A stretch of 64,000 bases of DNA from Candidatus Obscuribacterales bacterium (GTDB lineage Bacteria > Cyanobacteriota > Vampirovibrionia > Obscuribacterales > Obscuribacteraceae). The stretch is from contig JACKCM010000009.1 in assembly GCA_020634035.1 (NCBI GenBank), positions 118,547 to 182,546 of the forward strand. The letters run 5' to 3'. Below are positions 1 through 8,531 of this stretch, piece by piece. Both the position numbers and the translations under genes were made by a program. The notes beneath the pieces are model-generated. The model had not been told where the DNA came from. It did not search any database and saw nothing but the letters and a program-made list of their open reading frames with translations. Position 1 is the stretch's first letter, and the number at the start of each line of letters is the position of its first letter.

Positions 1-1008
1 ATCGACTTTTTTCAAGTCGATGGAGCGTCTATTCAAATTATCGTAGCTCTTGTAATAGATGACTCTATTGGTGAGGTCTTCGATAACAACCCACTGGATG
101 TTCTCCACTTGCTTTTCAGTATCGGCAGGGTCTCGAACCAAGCCTTTGGGATAATCGAGACTGTTCAGAATATGCTCGGCAACATTCACCGCTGAAGCGG
201 CATCTGCAGCCGGTCTGGCGCTTGCCACCATGGTGGCGGTGCGAACAAAACGTGCAGGCGGAGTCAAATCACCGGGCATTCCTAAAAGTCCGCTGCCCTT
301 GCCGGTCTCATCTATTTCCATACCGGCGATTTTGAGCTGATCGTGCCCTTTCGGATTGAGATGGACATAGTTTCGAAGGTTGGTTATATGCCAGGGAAAC
401 TGAGGAGAATTAGTCATCACTCCCAGAGGATTATCATAGATCTTCTTCTTGCCTTCGATGAACTCGACCACAAGGGACTTTCCGCCGGCGTCGTGAACGG
501 CAATATGCACTGTCGGTACACCGCCGAGAGCTTTTATAGACTCGCCCCAGATCCGTCCGTTTTCCAGGGACCGCCTTGCTTCTTCCACCGTAGAACAGGT
601 CCCAAGTATATAACCGCCGACATCGCCCAGCTCTAAAGCTTGCTTTTGATCGGCAGCCGGCACCGCTTCGTAGACGCTCTCGGGAAGCCAGAGAAAAGAG
701 AATGACAGACCCTTTTCATTAACACCTTCGGTGGCAAAGTCCAGTCCAAAAGCATTAACCATGGTGTACCCATATTTAGATGTCCAGGCAAGACCGGGTT
801 CTCCGCCAGGAGCCCTGGATCGGCGAGCCTGCCCCCGGGATTGCACCACAAGCTTCGACTGCAAGTCTATAGGAAACTCCATGGTGCGACCGACAACGAC
901 ACTGCCGTCAGTAGCTTTGACCAGGAAATTCGTGCAGGCGGCAACAGAATCGGCAGCCCCTAAAGCAAGAGTAAGAGATAGGAAAATGCCCTTGATAAAA
1001 TCCTTCAA
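1..1008 (-). CDS. Choloylglycine hydrolase family protein (linear amide C-N hydrolase), C-terminus beyond window
   Basis: Reading the minus strand from a TTG at 1008-1006 gives an uninterrupted frame to the window edge (336 codons), so the 3' end lies outside. The TTG is preceded by a good Shine-Dalgarno, GGAGG at 1020-1016, with 7 nt spacing; the nearby ATG at 1052 is out of frame. The protein begins with a signal peptide ending ...DSVAA, directly followed by Cys25 in ACTNFLV. This is where the N-terminal nucleophile Cys of bile-salt hydrolases and penicillin V acylases sits after processing. GRTMEF follows, with Arg41 placed 16 residues after the Cys, the same spacing as Cys2/Arg18 in characterised family members. 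Substrate cannot be told from sequence; in an environmental bacterium it may be N-acyl-homoserine lactones or other amides rather than bile salts. Export to the periplasm is likely. Confidence 0.85.
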   Translation of the reverse strand, partial: MKDFIKGIFLSLTLALGAADSVAACTNFLVKATDGSVVVGRTMEFPIDLQSKLVVQSRGQARRSRAPGGEPGLAWTSKYGYTMVNAFGLDFATEGVNEKGLSFSFLWLPESVYEAVPAADQKQALELGDVGGYILGTCSTVEEARRSLENGRIWGESIKALGGVPTVHIAVHDAGGKSLVVEFIEGKKKIYDNPLGVMTNSPQFPWHITNLRNYVHLNPKGHDQLKIAGMEIDETGKGSGLLGMPGDLTPPARFVRTATMVASARPAADAASAVNVAEHILNSLDYPKGLVRDPADTEKQVENIQWVVIEDLTNRVIYYKSYDNLNRRSIDLKKVD

Positions 1009-1292
1009 TTTGCTGCCTCCAGATGCTTCTTCCAACCCTGGGATTTTCGCATATTTGACTCTTTTAGACAGTCACGATCTGGTTGAATTTAAAAGTTAGG
1101 ATGAATTCAATATCAACAGTTTTCAACAATAACTATGGCGTTCCCTATGACCACAAAACTTGAACAACCCCAACTAGAGTCATCAAAGAAAGATAGATCT
1201 GAACAGCCCTGGCTGGCCCGTAGGTGCTTTGAAAGAGAGCGACTATATCAAAAAACCCGGCACGATCTCTCATGACCACTGGGACTATTCTT

Positions 1293-4200
1293 TTATATAT
1301 CCTCTGAAGAACGGGAAGCGCTGAGTCCGAAAAGTCTATTCAGAACTTTTGCAAGAGCAGGCAGAAGTAATAGTGTCAAAAGTGTCGCAGGTAAAATCCC
1401 GCAGGCAATTACTATGGCGAAGGGTTTCTGGCTCTGGGAGCCTATCCCGGTCGACATAGCCGCCGGAGCCAACCCAACTGCTGCCACCAGGGCTGCTATC
1501 AAAACCGCGTTTAACTTCGCCGATGCTGCCTGGCAAATCGCCTCGGTTGAAGCCATGGCCTCCCGCGACATCATGCTCTTCATCGACGAGACAATAATCA
1601 CGGCATTCTGAATAGAAAGACCGAACAATACGATTAGACCCACTCCCGATGAAACGCTAAGATTAGTACCAGAGAGAAAAAGCACCACAATGGCCACCGC
1701 CGCCGCCACCGGTACCGCACCCATGGCAAGGATGGCGAAATAGGCCGAGTCGAATACAAGATAAAGCATGATAAAGATAATCACCAGGGTAGCAGGCACC
1801 ACCACCGCCAGCCTCTCTCCGGCCGCTCTTGCCCGTTCAAATTCACCGGCAAAAGCAAGCGAATATCCGGGGGGAAGTTTGATCTCTTTTGCTATCTTAC
1901 TTTGAGATTCTAAAACGGCAGAGCCCAGATCTCGTCCGCGGATGTTGGCAAAAACTGCCACTCGTCTTTTGTTCTCGTCACGCAAAATAGAATTGGCGCC
2001 TTCCATCTGCTGTACCCGGGCAAGCTGACGAAGAGGCAGCTTCAGCCCGGAAGGTGCCGTCACCTCTATATTAGGAAGTTCATTCAAGTCGTCTCTATAT
2101 TTTTCTGCCAGCCTGAGAACAACGGCGAACCTTCTCTCCCCTTCCAGAACCCTGGTGACGACCTTACCACCTATAGAGGTTTCGACGATATCCAAAACCT
2201 CTTCCGTACTTATACCTTCCCGGGCAGCGGCCTTTCGGTCAATCTCGATGATCATCTGGGGCTGACCGAGAATGTTATCCTGACCGACATCGACGATACC
2301 TGGTACCGAACGCAGAACAGAGGCGACACGACCGGCTATGCCTTCGAGAGTATGAAGATCCGGACCGAAGACTTTGACTGCGTACTCACCATTTTTCACA
2401 CCGGACATAGCTTCTTCCATACTGTCCTTGATGCATTGAGAGAAGCTCAAAAAGAGACCCGGTGCCACCCGATTGATCTCTTCATTCATCGAGTGTATAA
2501 GCTCTTCTTTAGAATGAAATTGACTGCGCCACTCAGATTGAGGTCTGAGCCCTACTAGAACAGCGATGAGATTATATGGATTTGGATCGGTACCATCGTC
2601 AGGAGAGCCTATCTGTGTAAGGGCGCTGGTGGTCTCGGGATAAGAGCGCATCACCTTTCTGATTTTACGAGCAATCTCGACTGCGTTTTCTAGAGAGACA
2701 CTGACCGGGCGAATATTGGCCGTCAACCAGATATTGCCCTCTTCTAACTCGGGAATAAACTCTGCCCCCAGTAGTGGTACCAGAGCACCGGAGAGCGCGA
2801 AGAATACAAGAAAGGATGCAATCACCATTCTGGCGTGTTTTTGAAGTTTTCCGGTCAGTCTTTCGTAGAAGGTCTCGAGTTTGATCACCATCGGATTTTC
2901 ACGATGCACCGGTGGCTTCAATCGAAATACTATGTAGCAAATCACCGGCACCACCAGTATGGTGGTCAGTACGGCGGCAAAAAGAACCAGGTTCATCATC
3001 ACGGCCAGGGGCTTGAACAGTCTTCCTTCTACATGCTCGAAGGTGAGAATCGGCAGAAAGGTTATGGCGATGATCACAGTGGAGAAAAGGATAGGTTGAG
3101 CCATCTCCGAAGCAGCTTCGCAGATGCCTAGCCGAAGCGAGTCAGGATCGTCTCCGGCTCTGCTAATACGTCTCATTATGTTCTCGACCATGATCACAGC
3201 GCCGTCCACGATGATACCGAAATCGATGGCGCCAAGCGAAAGCAGATTGGCAGAGATATTAAAGCCCTTGAGAGCGATACAAGAGGCGAGCAGGGCGGTG
3301 GGAATCACAATGGAGCAGATAAGCGCACTTCTCACCTGAAAGAGAAAGAGCATGAGAATGACCACCACCAGAACAATGCCTTCTGCTACATTATGACTGA
3401 TAGTCTCGATAGTCTTGTCCACCAGAGCGGTTCGATCTTGCAGAGGCACAATCTTCATGCCTTCAGGAAGCTGGCTTTCGATATCGCCCCAGGCTTCTTT
3501 GAGATTCTCTATCACCCGGGAGGGGTTATCACCCCGGCGCATCAAAAGAATGCCTTCCACCGCGTCATCATCGTCATCGAGACCGACCTGGCCCTTGCGC
3601 ACCGCCGCCGATATCTTAACAGTAGCAACGTCCTTCACTCTGACCGGTGTCCCCTCACGACTGGAGGAGATCACGACCCCTTCGATATCCTCGACAGTCT
3701 TTAGCAGACCCAGGCCCCGGACCATATAGCGCTGATCGTTGCTGACCACATAGCTGCCACCGGTAGAGTCGTTTGATTTTGCGATAGCCCGGCGTATATC
3801 GTTCTGACTGACACTGAAGGCTCGCAGTCGGCCGGGGTCCATTTCGACTAAAAAAGTCCGGGTCGGGCCACCGAATCCGGTGGAGTCGACAATACCATCG
3901 ACCGATTTGAAAAGCCGGTTCAAAAGCCAGTCCTGGGTCTCTTTTCTATCCATAGAAGACCAGTGACTGCCTTGTAACGTATAGCGATAGATCTCGCCTA
4001 CCGGACTGGCATTCGGCTCTATCTCAGGCTTTACTCCTTCAGGCAAGTCGACATTGGCGAGGCGCTCCAGGACCTGTTGCCTGGCATTATAAGGCTCGGC
4101 ATGATCATCAAAGACCACGGTCACCACCGAAAGTCCGAAGATAGATATAGAACGGGGCGCCTTACTGTTAGGGATGCCGTTCACTTCTTTTTCTATCGGA

Positions 4201-4409
4201 ATGGTGACCAGCCGCTCGACCTCCTCCGGCGCCTTGCCCGGCACCAGAGTGATGACCCGCACCTGCATATTGGCAATATCAGGAAAAGCCTCGAGCGGTA
4301 GCTTGCGATAAGCGATGACACCACAGGCGAGGACAGTGAGAAGGACAAAGACTACAAAATAGCGCTTGCCTATGAGCCAATCCGTCAGACGATGGATATA
4401 AGAGTTCAT
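1293..4409 (-). CDS. czcA: CzcA-type heavy-metal RND efflux transporter
   Basis: At 1038 aa this has the full length of an HME-RND inner-membrane proton antiporter. TM1 lies near residues 17-34. TM4 carries the motif DFGIIVDGAVIMVEN, with D396, D402 and E409 matching the D/D/E proton-relay triad of CzcA, which suggests export of divalent cations (Zn/Co/Ni/Cd class) rather than the CusA (Cu/Ag) class. Twelve TM segments in two repeats with large periplasmic loops are apparent. It follows czcB by 38 nt on the same strand, so the two form an operon. No outer-membrane factor (CzcC/TolC type) lies next to the pair here, so the pump must borrow one encoded elsewhere. Metal specificity is inferred from the motif only. 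Confidence 0.93.
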   Translation of the reverse strand: MNSYIHRLTDWLIGKRYFVVFVLLTVLACGVIAYRKLPLEAFPDIANMQVRVITLVPGKAPEEVERLVTIPIEKEVNGIPNSKAPRSISIFGLSVVTVVFDDHAEPYNARQQVLERLANVDLPEGVKPEIEPNASPVGEIYRYTLQGSHWSSMDRKETQDWLLNRLFKSVDGIVDSTGFGGPTRTFLVEMDPGRLRAFSVSQNDIRRAIAKSNDSTGGSYVVSNDQRYMVRGLGLLKTVEDIEGVVISSSREGTPVRVKDVATVKISAAVRKGQVGLDDDDDAVEGILLMRRGDNPSRVIENLKEAWGDIESQLPEGMKIVPLQDRTALVDKTIETISHNVAEGIVLVVVILMLFLFQVRSALICSIVIPTALLASCIALKGFNISANLLSLGAIDFGIIVDGAVIMVENIMRRISRAGDDPDSLRLGICEAASEMAQPILFSTVIIAITFLPILTFEHVEGRLFKPLAVMMNLVLFAAVLTTILVVPVICYIVFRLKPPVHRENPMVIKLETFYERLTGKLQKHARMVIASFLVFFALSGALVPLLGAEFIPELEEGNIWLTANIRPVSVSLENAVEIARKIRKVMRSYPETTSALTQIGSPDDGTDPNPYNLIAVLVGLRPQSEWRSQFHSKEELIHSMNEEINRVAPGLFLSFSQCIKDSMEEAMSGVKNGEYAVKVFGPDLHTLEGIAGRVASVLRSVPGIVDVGQDNILGQPQMIIEIDRKAAAREGISTEEVLDIVETSIGGKVVTRVLEGERRFAVVLRLAEKYRDDLNELPNIEVTAPSGLKLPLRQLARVQQMEGANSILRDENKRRVAVFANIRGRDLGSAVLESQSKIAKEIKLPPGYSLAFAGEFERARAAGERLAVVVPATLVIIFIMLYLVFDSAYFAILAMGAVPVAAAVAIVVLFLSGTNLSVSSGVGLIVLFGLSIQNAVIIVSSMKSMMSREAMASTEAICQAASAKLNAVLIAALVAAVGLAPAAMSTGIGSQSQKPFAIVIACGILPATLLTLLLLPALAKVLNRLFGLSASRSSEDI

Positions 4410-4424
4410 CTAAGTGCGAGTCCG

Positions 4425-4440
4425 CTTCTTCTTCTTCTTC
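4425..4440. repeat. (CTT)5 trinucleotide microsatellite between czcB and czcA
   Basis: Five CTT units (GAA on the transcribed minus strand) lie about 15 nt upstream of the czcA start codon, in the short czcB-czcA spacer. The purine-rich GAA run may act as part of the translation-initiation region, since no canonical Shine-Dalgarno is seen next to the czcA ATG. Length variation could change initiation strength, but that is speculation. Confidence 0.7.
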
Positions 4441-4447
4441 TAGAGGC

Positions 4448-5791
4448 TCAGTGCCAGTTCTTCATCGAAAGCGAACGCAAGGAGAGAGATTCGCGGGTGA
4501 CAACCTGCTCACCGTCGTTCAATCCCTTCTTAATAACGGCATAGCCGCCAACCTCTTCACCCAGTTGAATCGGTCTCTCCTCGAAAGAATATTTACCCCG
4601 GGGAACATAGACGACTTTCTGGGAGCCGGCTTCCTGAACAGCTTTCTTCGATACTGTAAGCGCTGCACACTCACCCACCATGATCTTCATCCGGGCAAAC
4701 ATCTTGGGTTTGAGCTTGGTCTGGGAGTTGGGAATAACAGCACGTACCGCAAGGGTTCTGGTCTCCGGATTGATAGTGCCGGCTACATAATCGAGCCTTC
4801 CTTTGAAAGTCTCATCCGGAAAGCTATCCACCTGAAACTCAATAGGCTGACCCACTCTCACATGTTTAACATCCTGCTCAAAAACATCGGCGACCAACCA
4901 GAGATTATCGATGTCATCAATAACCAGCAGTGACTGGGAGGGATCGATAAGCTCTCCTGCATTAACATTTCTCTCGAGCACAATGCCTGCCTGGGGAGTG
5001 GTCAACGGAATGGAGTTGACGACATCCCGTCGTTCCATAATCGCTTTTATGGTGGTGGATGGCATGCCCAGAACAGAAAGTCTTTGCTCCAGACAGGTTC
5101 TGGCTCTCTCCATCTTCTCCCGGGCGATTCTAACCGTGCCGGCTCGCTTGGTTTTAAGCGCCGCCACTGCGTTCTCGTGTTTTTCCAGGTCGGTCATGGC
5201 CGATTCTACGTCGGCTTTAGAGCCGATTTTTTCATCATATAAAAGTTTTGCCCGCTCATATTGCTTTCTGGAGAGAGTCAGCTCGGTTTCGGTCTGGGTG
5301 GTGTCGAAATCGATTTGCTGCAGGTCTTTAGAAAGCTCCGAATCGATGTCTGTCTCTTGTTTGAACAGATCGGTGACCATAGCTCCTATCTCCTGACTGG
5401 AGATCACCGCGACGGTCTGGCCCTTTTTGACATGATCTCCCAGAGAAACCTCTAAAGAGACGATACGACCGGCGGTGGGAGCACTCACTCTTGTGATGGC
5501 GCTGGCGTTGGCCTGCAATTGCCCGGTGGCTTCCACCACCATAGGCAGATGCCGTTCTTTCACAGTGCCATAGGAGATTCTCTTGAGAATAGAGCTGGTT
5601 GGATTGAGGGCGATTTCTCCGTCAATACCGGCACTAGCCCGGGATTGATGGCTGTACGCGATGCTGTGACTGGGGACCGGGGTTGCTCGACCTCCGATGG
5701 CACAGACTGTTACCAGGGAAAATGCGCCAAAAGCGACCAGAAACAATATAGATTGTTTCGCAAGAAATGCTTTTTTCAAATTCGGATCCAT
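4448..5791 (-). CDS. czcB: RND efflux periplasmic adaptor (membrane fusion protein), CzcB-like
   Basis: The 447-aa protein has an N-terminal membrane anchor (about residues 10-30), then the first half of a lipoyl-like domain (SAPTAGRIVSLEVSLGDHV). A long helical hairpin follows (about 150-250), then the second lipoyl half, and beta-barrel and membrane-proximal domains (DDIDNLWLVADVFEQDVKHV and following). This is the standard architecture of adaptors that join an RND pump to an outer-membrane channel. No His-rich N-terminal metal-binding stretch is seen. It is transcribed just ahead of czcA, which sets its likely role in divalent metal efflux. A perfect -10 hexamer (TATAAT) lies about 30 nt upstream of the start. 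Confidence 0.9.
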   Translation of the reverse strand: MDPNLKKAFLAKQSILFLVAFGAFSLVTVCAIGGRATPVPSHSIAYSHQSRASAGIDGEIALNPTSSILKRISYGTVKERHLPMVVEATGQLQANASAITRVSAPTAGRIVSLEVSLGDHVKKGQTVAVISSQEIGAMVTDLFKQETDIDSELSKDLQQIDFDTTQTETELTLSRKQYERAKLLYDEKIGSKADVESAMTDLEKHENAVAALKTKRAGTVRIAREKMERARTCLEQRLSVLGMPSTTIKAIMERRDVVNSIPLTTPQAGIVLERNVNAGELIDPSQSLLVIDDIDNLWLVADVFEQDVKHVRVGQPIEFQVDSFPDETFKGRLDYVAGTINPETRTLAVRAVIPNSQTKLKPKMFARMKIMVGECAALTVSKKAVQEAGSQKVVYVPRGKYSFEERPIQLGEEVGGYAVIKKGLNDGEQVVTRESLSLRSLSMKNWH

Positions 5792-5820
5792 CCTATATCC
5801 CCTGGTCCAGAACCAAGGGA

Positions 5821-5849
5821 ATTATAAAGTCATATGGGAGGTCTTTACG
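5821..5849 (-). promoter_or_regulatory. Possible promoter of czcBA
   Basis: The minus strand has TATAAT at 5826-5821, about 30 nt before the czcB start. No good -35 hexamer sits at 16-18 nt spacing (nearest is CGTAAA), so an activator such as a metal-responsive regulator may be needed. Support is limited to the -10 match and its position. Confidence 0.35.
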
Positions 5850-6073
5850 AATTAATTCTATCGCCCAATTGTGATAATCCTGTAACTGAATCCAGGGCTT
5901 TATCGAAGCAATATTAATTTGTTACCAGAGTCGATTTATGCCGCCACTTTTAGTATCAGATATGGCTGGAGAGCCGATAATATCCAAACTCGAGTAAAAA
6001 TGGACGACAAACACTTAATTAACTGTTTCTCCGGCACAAGAGACTTCAGGATGCCTGGCTAGACTGAAAGTCT

Positions 6074-7012
6074 ATGCTAACTGCTTCGCGGGGACCGGGG
6101 CGATGGATGTTGTTCACATCCCTGGCTGCCTCTTCTCTCTACTTTCTGGCTTCAGCTATCTTAGCTCTATCACCCCGGGAGCTGGCCAAACGGCACCTCT
6201 TCTTTCCGGTGAGGACAAGGGTCTATTGCACCCTGCCCGAAAGGATCGATGGCGCCATTCTCAAACACTGTCAGTTCAGAAGCAGAAATAAGAAAGGACC
6301 GCTTCTACACGGCGCCTACATAAAGAAACCCGGTGCAAAATATGTGCTGCTTTTGCATTATGGTCAGGGCGGCAATATAGCCATGAATATCGGGCTTGCC
6401 CGCATGGCACTGGCTGCCGGACAGTCGGTCTTTACCTATGATTATCGGGGCTACGGCATGAGCTATGGCGAGCCCTCGATTGAAGGACTGCTCGATGACG
6501 GAGTCGCCGCCCACGATTATCTGGTTCAAGATTTAAAAATACCGCCATCACAGCTGGTGCAATATGGAGTCTCTCTTGGCACCGGTGTAGCCTGTCACGT
6601 TGCCGAGCAAAGGAGATCCGCAGCGGTAATTCTAATGAGCCCTTATACCTCGCTAAAAGAAGCTTCTCGGGATAGCTTACCCTTTCTTAGACTCTATCCC
6701 GATTCTATGTTTCCCGAAGTCGATATGGGTGCAGCGCCGTTCATGAAAAAGAACCGGATGACGCCGGTCTTAATCTGGCACGGAGGCAAAGACCTGGTTA
6801 TTCGCCCCGAAAATACAAAACGACTGGCAAAAATATCGAGGGCGCCCCTGACACTATATCTGGAGGCAAATCTTCACCATGGTGACTGGAGCATCAACGA
6901 AATGAGCGAGCGAGTAAAGCTCTTTGTGACAGGTTTAAATAGTGAAGGTCCGCGCAAAGATGCTATGATCGAGAAAGATTATATCGAAGTAGGCCGACGG
7001 AATTCTATCTAA
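6074..7012 (+). CDS. Alpha/beta hydrolase, membrane-anchored, BEM46/ABHD13-like
   Basis: The 312-aa protein has an N-terminal hydrophobic segment (about residues 12-32) that should anchor or export it. An alpha/beta-hydrolase domain follows. The nucleophile elbow GVSLG (165-169, Ser167), an acid in GGKDLVI (Asp240) and a His in NLHHGD (268/269) make a complete catalytic triad. Oxyanion-side motif LLLHYGQGGN and the FTYDYRGYGMSYG segment are typical of the BEM46/ABHD13-like branch. Substrate is unknown. It stands alone on the plus strand, divergent from czcBA. A paralogue whose nucleophile is lost is fused to thioredoxin at 44326-45681. Confidence 0.85.
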   Translation: MLTASRGPGRWMLFTSLAASSLYFLASAILALSPRELAKRHLFFPVRTRVYCTLPERIDGAILKHCQFRSRNKKGPLLHGAYIKKPGAKYVLLLHYGQGGNIAMNIGLARMALAAGQSVFTYDYRGYGMSYGEPSIEGLLDDGVAAHDYLVQDLKIPPSQLVQYGVSLGTGVACHVAEQRRSAAVILMSPYTSLKEASRDSLPFLRLYPDSMFPEVDMGAAPFMKKNRMTPVLIWHGGKDLVIRPENTKRLAKISRAPLTLYLEANLHHGDWSINEMSERVKLFVTGLNSEGPRKDAMIEKDYIEVGRRNSI

Positions 7013-7086
7013 AAGAAGCCACAGGAATCCATTAGGCATCCATATAAATTCAATTTTTCGAGAAGCTGAATGGGAGGTCTAACTCC

Positions 7087-8436
7087 ATGAGCTATCATCC
7101 TGCCGGCCATGAAAGCCCCAGAACAAGACAATTGCATATTGCAGCCAATCCTGAAACTTCTGCGGTATTGCTGCGAAAGCTTGCCACCCTGACCGAAGAC
7201 CGCTTGATACTGACCTATCTGGCAGAAAACCGGTCTACTCCTGCCGATACCCTGAAGGCACTGTCACGACACGCAAGCCCGGAGATAAGAACGGCGGTGG
7301 CCGACAATCCTTGCTGTCCGATAGAAACACTGAAAGATCTGACAAAAGACGACAGTGCTGATTTACGTTTTGCCATGGCAGAGAATCACTGTCTGGCAGA
7401 GAGCTTGCTCCATGATCTCGCCATAGATGAAAACCCCTGGGTAAAAGACCGGGCAGAAAAGACCCTGGCAAGACTGGCTGAAGAAGCCGAAAAAGCAAAA
7501 GCGAACTTAAATCTGCCCTGTCCCAAGCCGATTCGAGTCCTGCTCGCTGAAGACAATGATTTCATTCGTTCCTTAATCAAGAAAAAAATCAGTCAGGATA
7601 GAGACATAGAAGTTGTCGCGGAGGTCAATGACGGTAAAGCCGCCGTTATCTCTTGCCTGCAAAACAATCCGAGCCTCGTCCTGATGGACATGATCATGCC
7701 GGAACTAGACGGTATTCAAGCAACTAATATAATCAAGACCCAGAGACCGTATGTCAAAGTCGTGATGGTCACCGGATGCGATTCGGACGAAAAGATAATC
7801 GCAGCCTTAAATGCCGGTGCCGACGGCTATTTTTTGAAAGTGAACGCCCTCGATAAATTAACCGCCTGTATCGAAGCGGTGGCAGCCGGCGGAAGCTGGC
7901 TTGACCCGGCAATCTCCACCACAATATTGAGAGAATGTTTCATCCCGGCCGATACCGAAGCCGTCAGAAATTCTGTCGAGAAATCCTCAAATGTAACCGA
8001 CAGTATCGAAGAGCTGGTGGCTGCAGGCAAGTATGGACACGCCATCAGAATAGCGCGTTCTGCCTATGACTATGCGGTGGAGCGATTCGGTCCCGATAGC
8101 GAAGAAGCGATCAATCTTCTCTGCCAGGCAGCCGAGTTGTATTACATGAACAAAGACTTCGCCAATGCCGAGAGATACTATCTGCATGTCCTCGAAGTCA
8201 GACAGGAGATTTTAAAGAACGCCGATCAAAAGACCAACAGCGTTTTGAGAGTACTGGGCAAAATGTGCGAATCCACTGGCAACCTCCACCAGGCAGAACT
8301 TTATTACAGCTGGGCTTTGAGAATCAGCGAACGGATGGAAGACCACTATCGAGTTGATGAAATTCACAACAAATTAAATCAGCTCAAGTCGCTGAAACGG
8401 AGCCGAGAAAGCAACAAAGAGCTACGCTCTCCCTAG
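7087..8436 (+). CDS. LRV-like repeat / response-regulator receiver / TPR protein
   Basis: The 449-aa protein has three regions. Residues 15-130 are short repeats of the form (A/V)xNPxxPxExLxxLxxD, resembling leucine-rich-variant (LRV) or HEAT-like repeats (TAVADNPCCPIETLKDLTKD). Residues 148-275 are a CheY-like receiver: acidic pair E155/D156, phospho-acceptor Asp201 in LVLMDMIMPELDG, Thr229 and Lys251. Residues 315-440 are TPR-like helices with YYxxAL-type signatures. There is no DNA-binding output domain, so phosphorylation probably controls protein-protein contacts through the repeats. A Shine-Dalgarno (GGGAGGT) precedes the ATG. The histidine kinase gene follows 95 nt downstream on the same strand and is the natural candidate partner. 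Confidence 0.8.
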   Translation: MSYHPAGHESPRTRQLHIAANPETSAVLLRKLATLTEDRLILTYLAENRSTPADTLKALSRHASPEIRTAVADNPCCPIETLKDLTKDDSADLRFAMAENHCLAESLLHDLAIDENPWVKDRAEKTLARLAEEAEKAKANLNLPCPKPIRVLLAEDNDFIRSLIKKKISQDRDIEVVAEVNDGKAAVISCLQNNPSLVLMDMIMPELDGIQATNIIKTQRPYVKVVMVTGCDSDEKIIAALNAGADGYFLKVNALDKLTACIEAVAAGGSWLDPAISTTILRECFIPADTEAVRNSVEKSSNVTDSIEELVAAGKYGHAIRIARSAYDYAVERFGPDSEEAINLLCQAAELYYMNKDFANAERYYLHVLEVRQEILKNADQKTNSVLRVLGKMCESTGNLHQAELYYSWALRISERMEDHYRVDEIHNKLNQLKSLKRSRESNKELRSP

Positions 8437-8531
8437 AATGGGGGAGTCAATCGCAGGGTGCCTTGTGGTAATATCTCTCTTATCAGGTAATCCAGGCGTT
8501 CAGGTAACCAGACAAGAGAGACCGTATCTGT

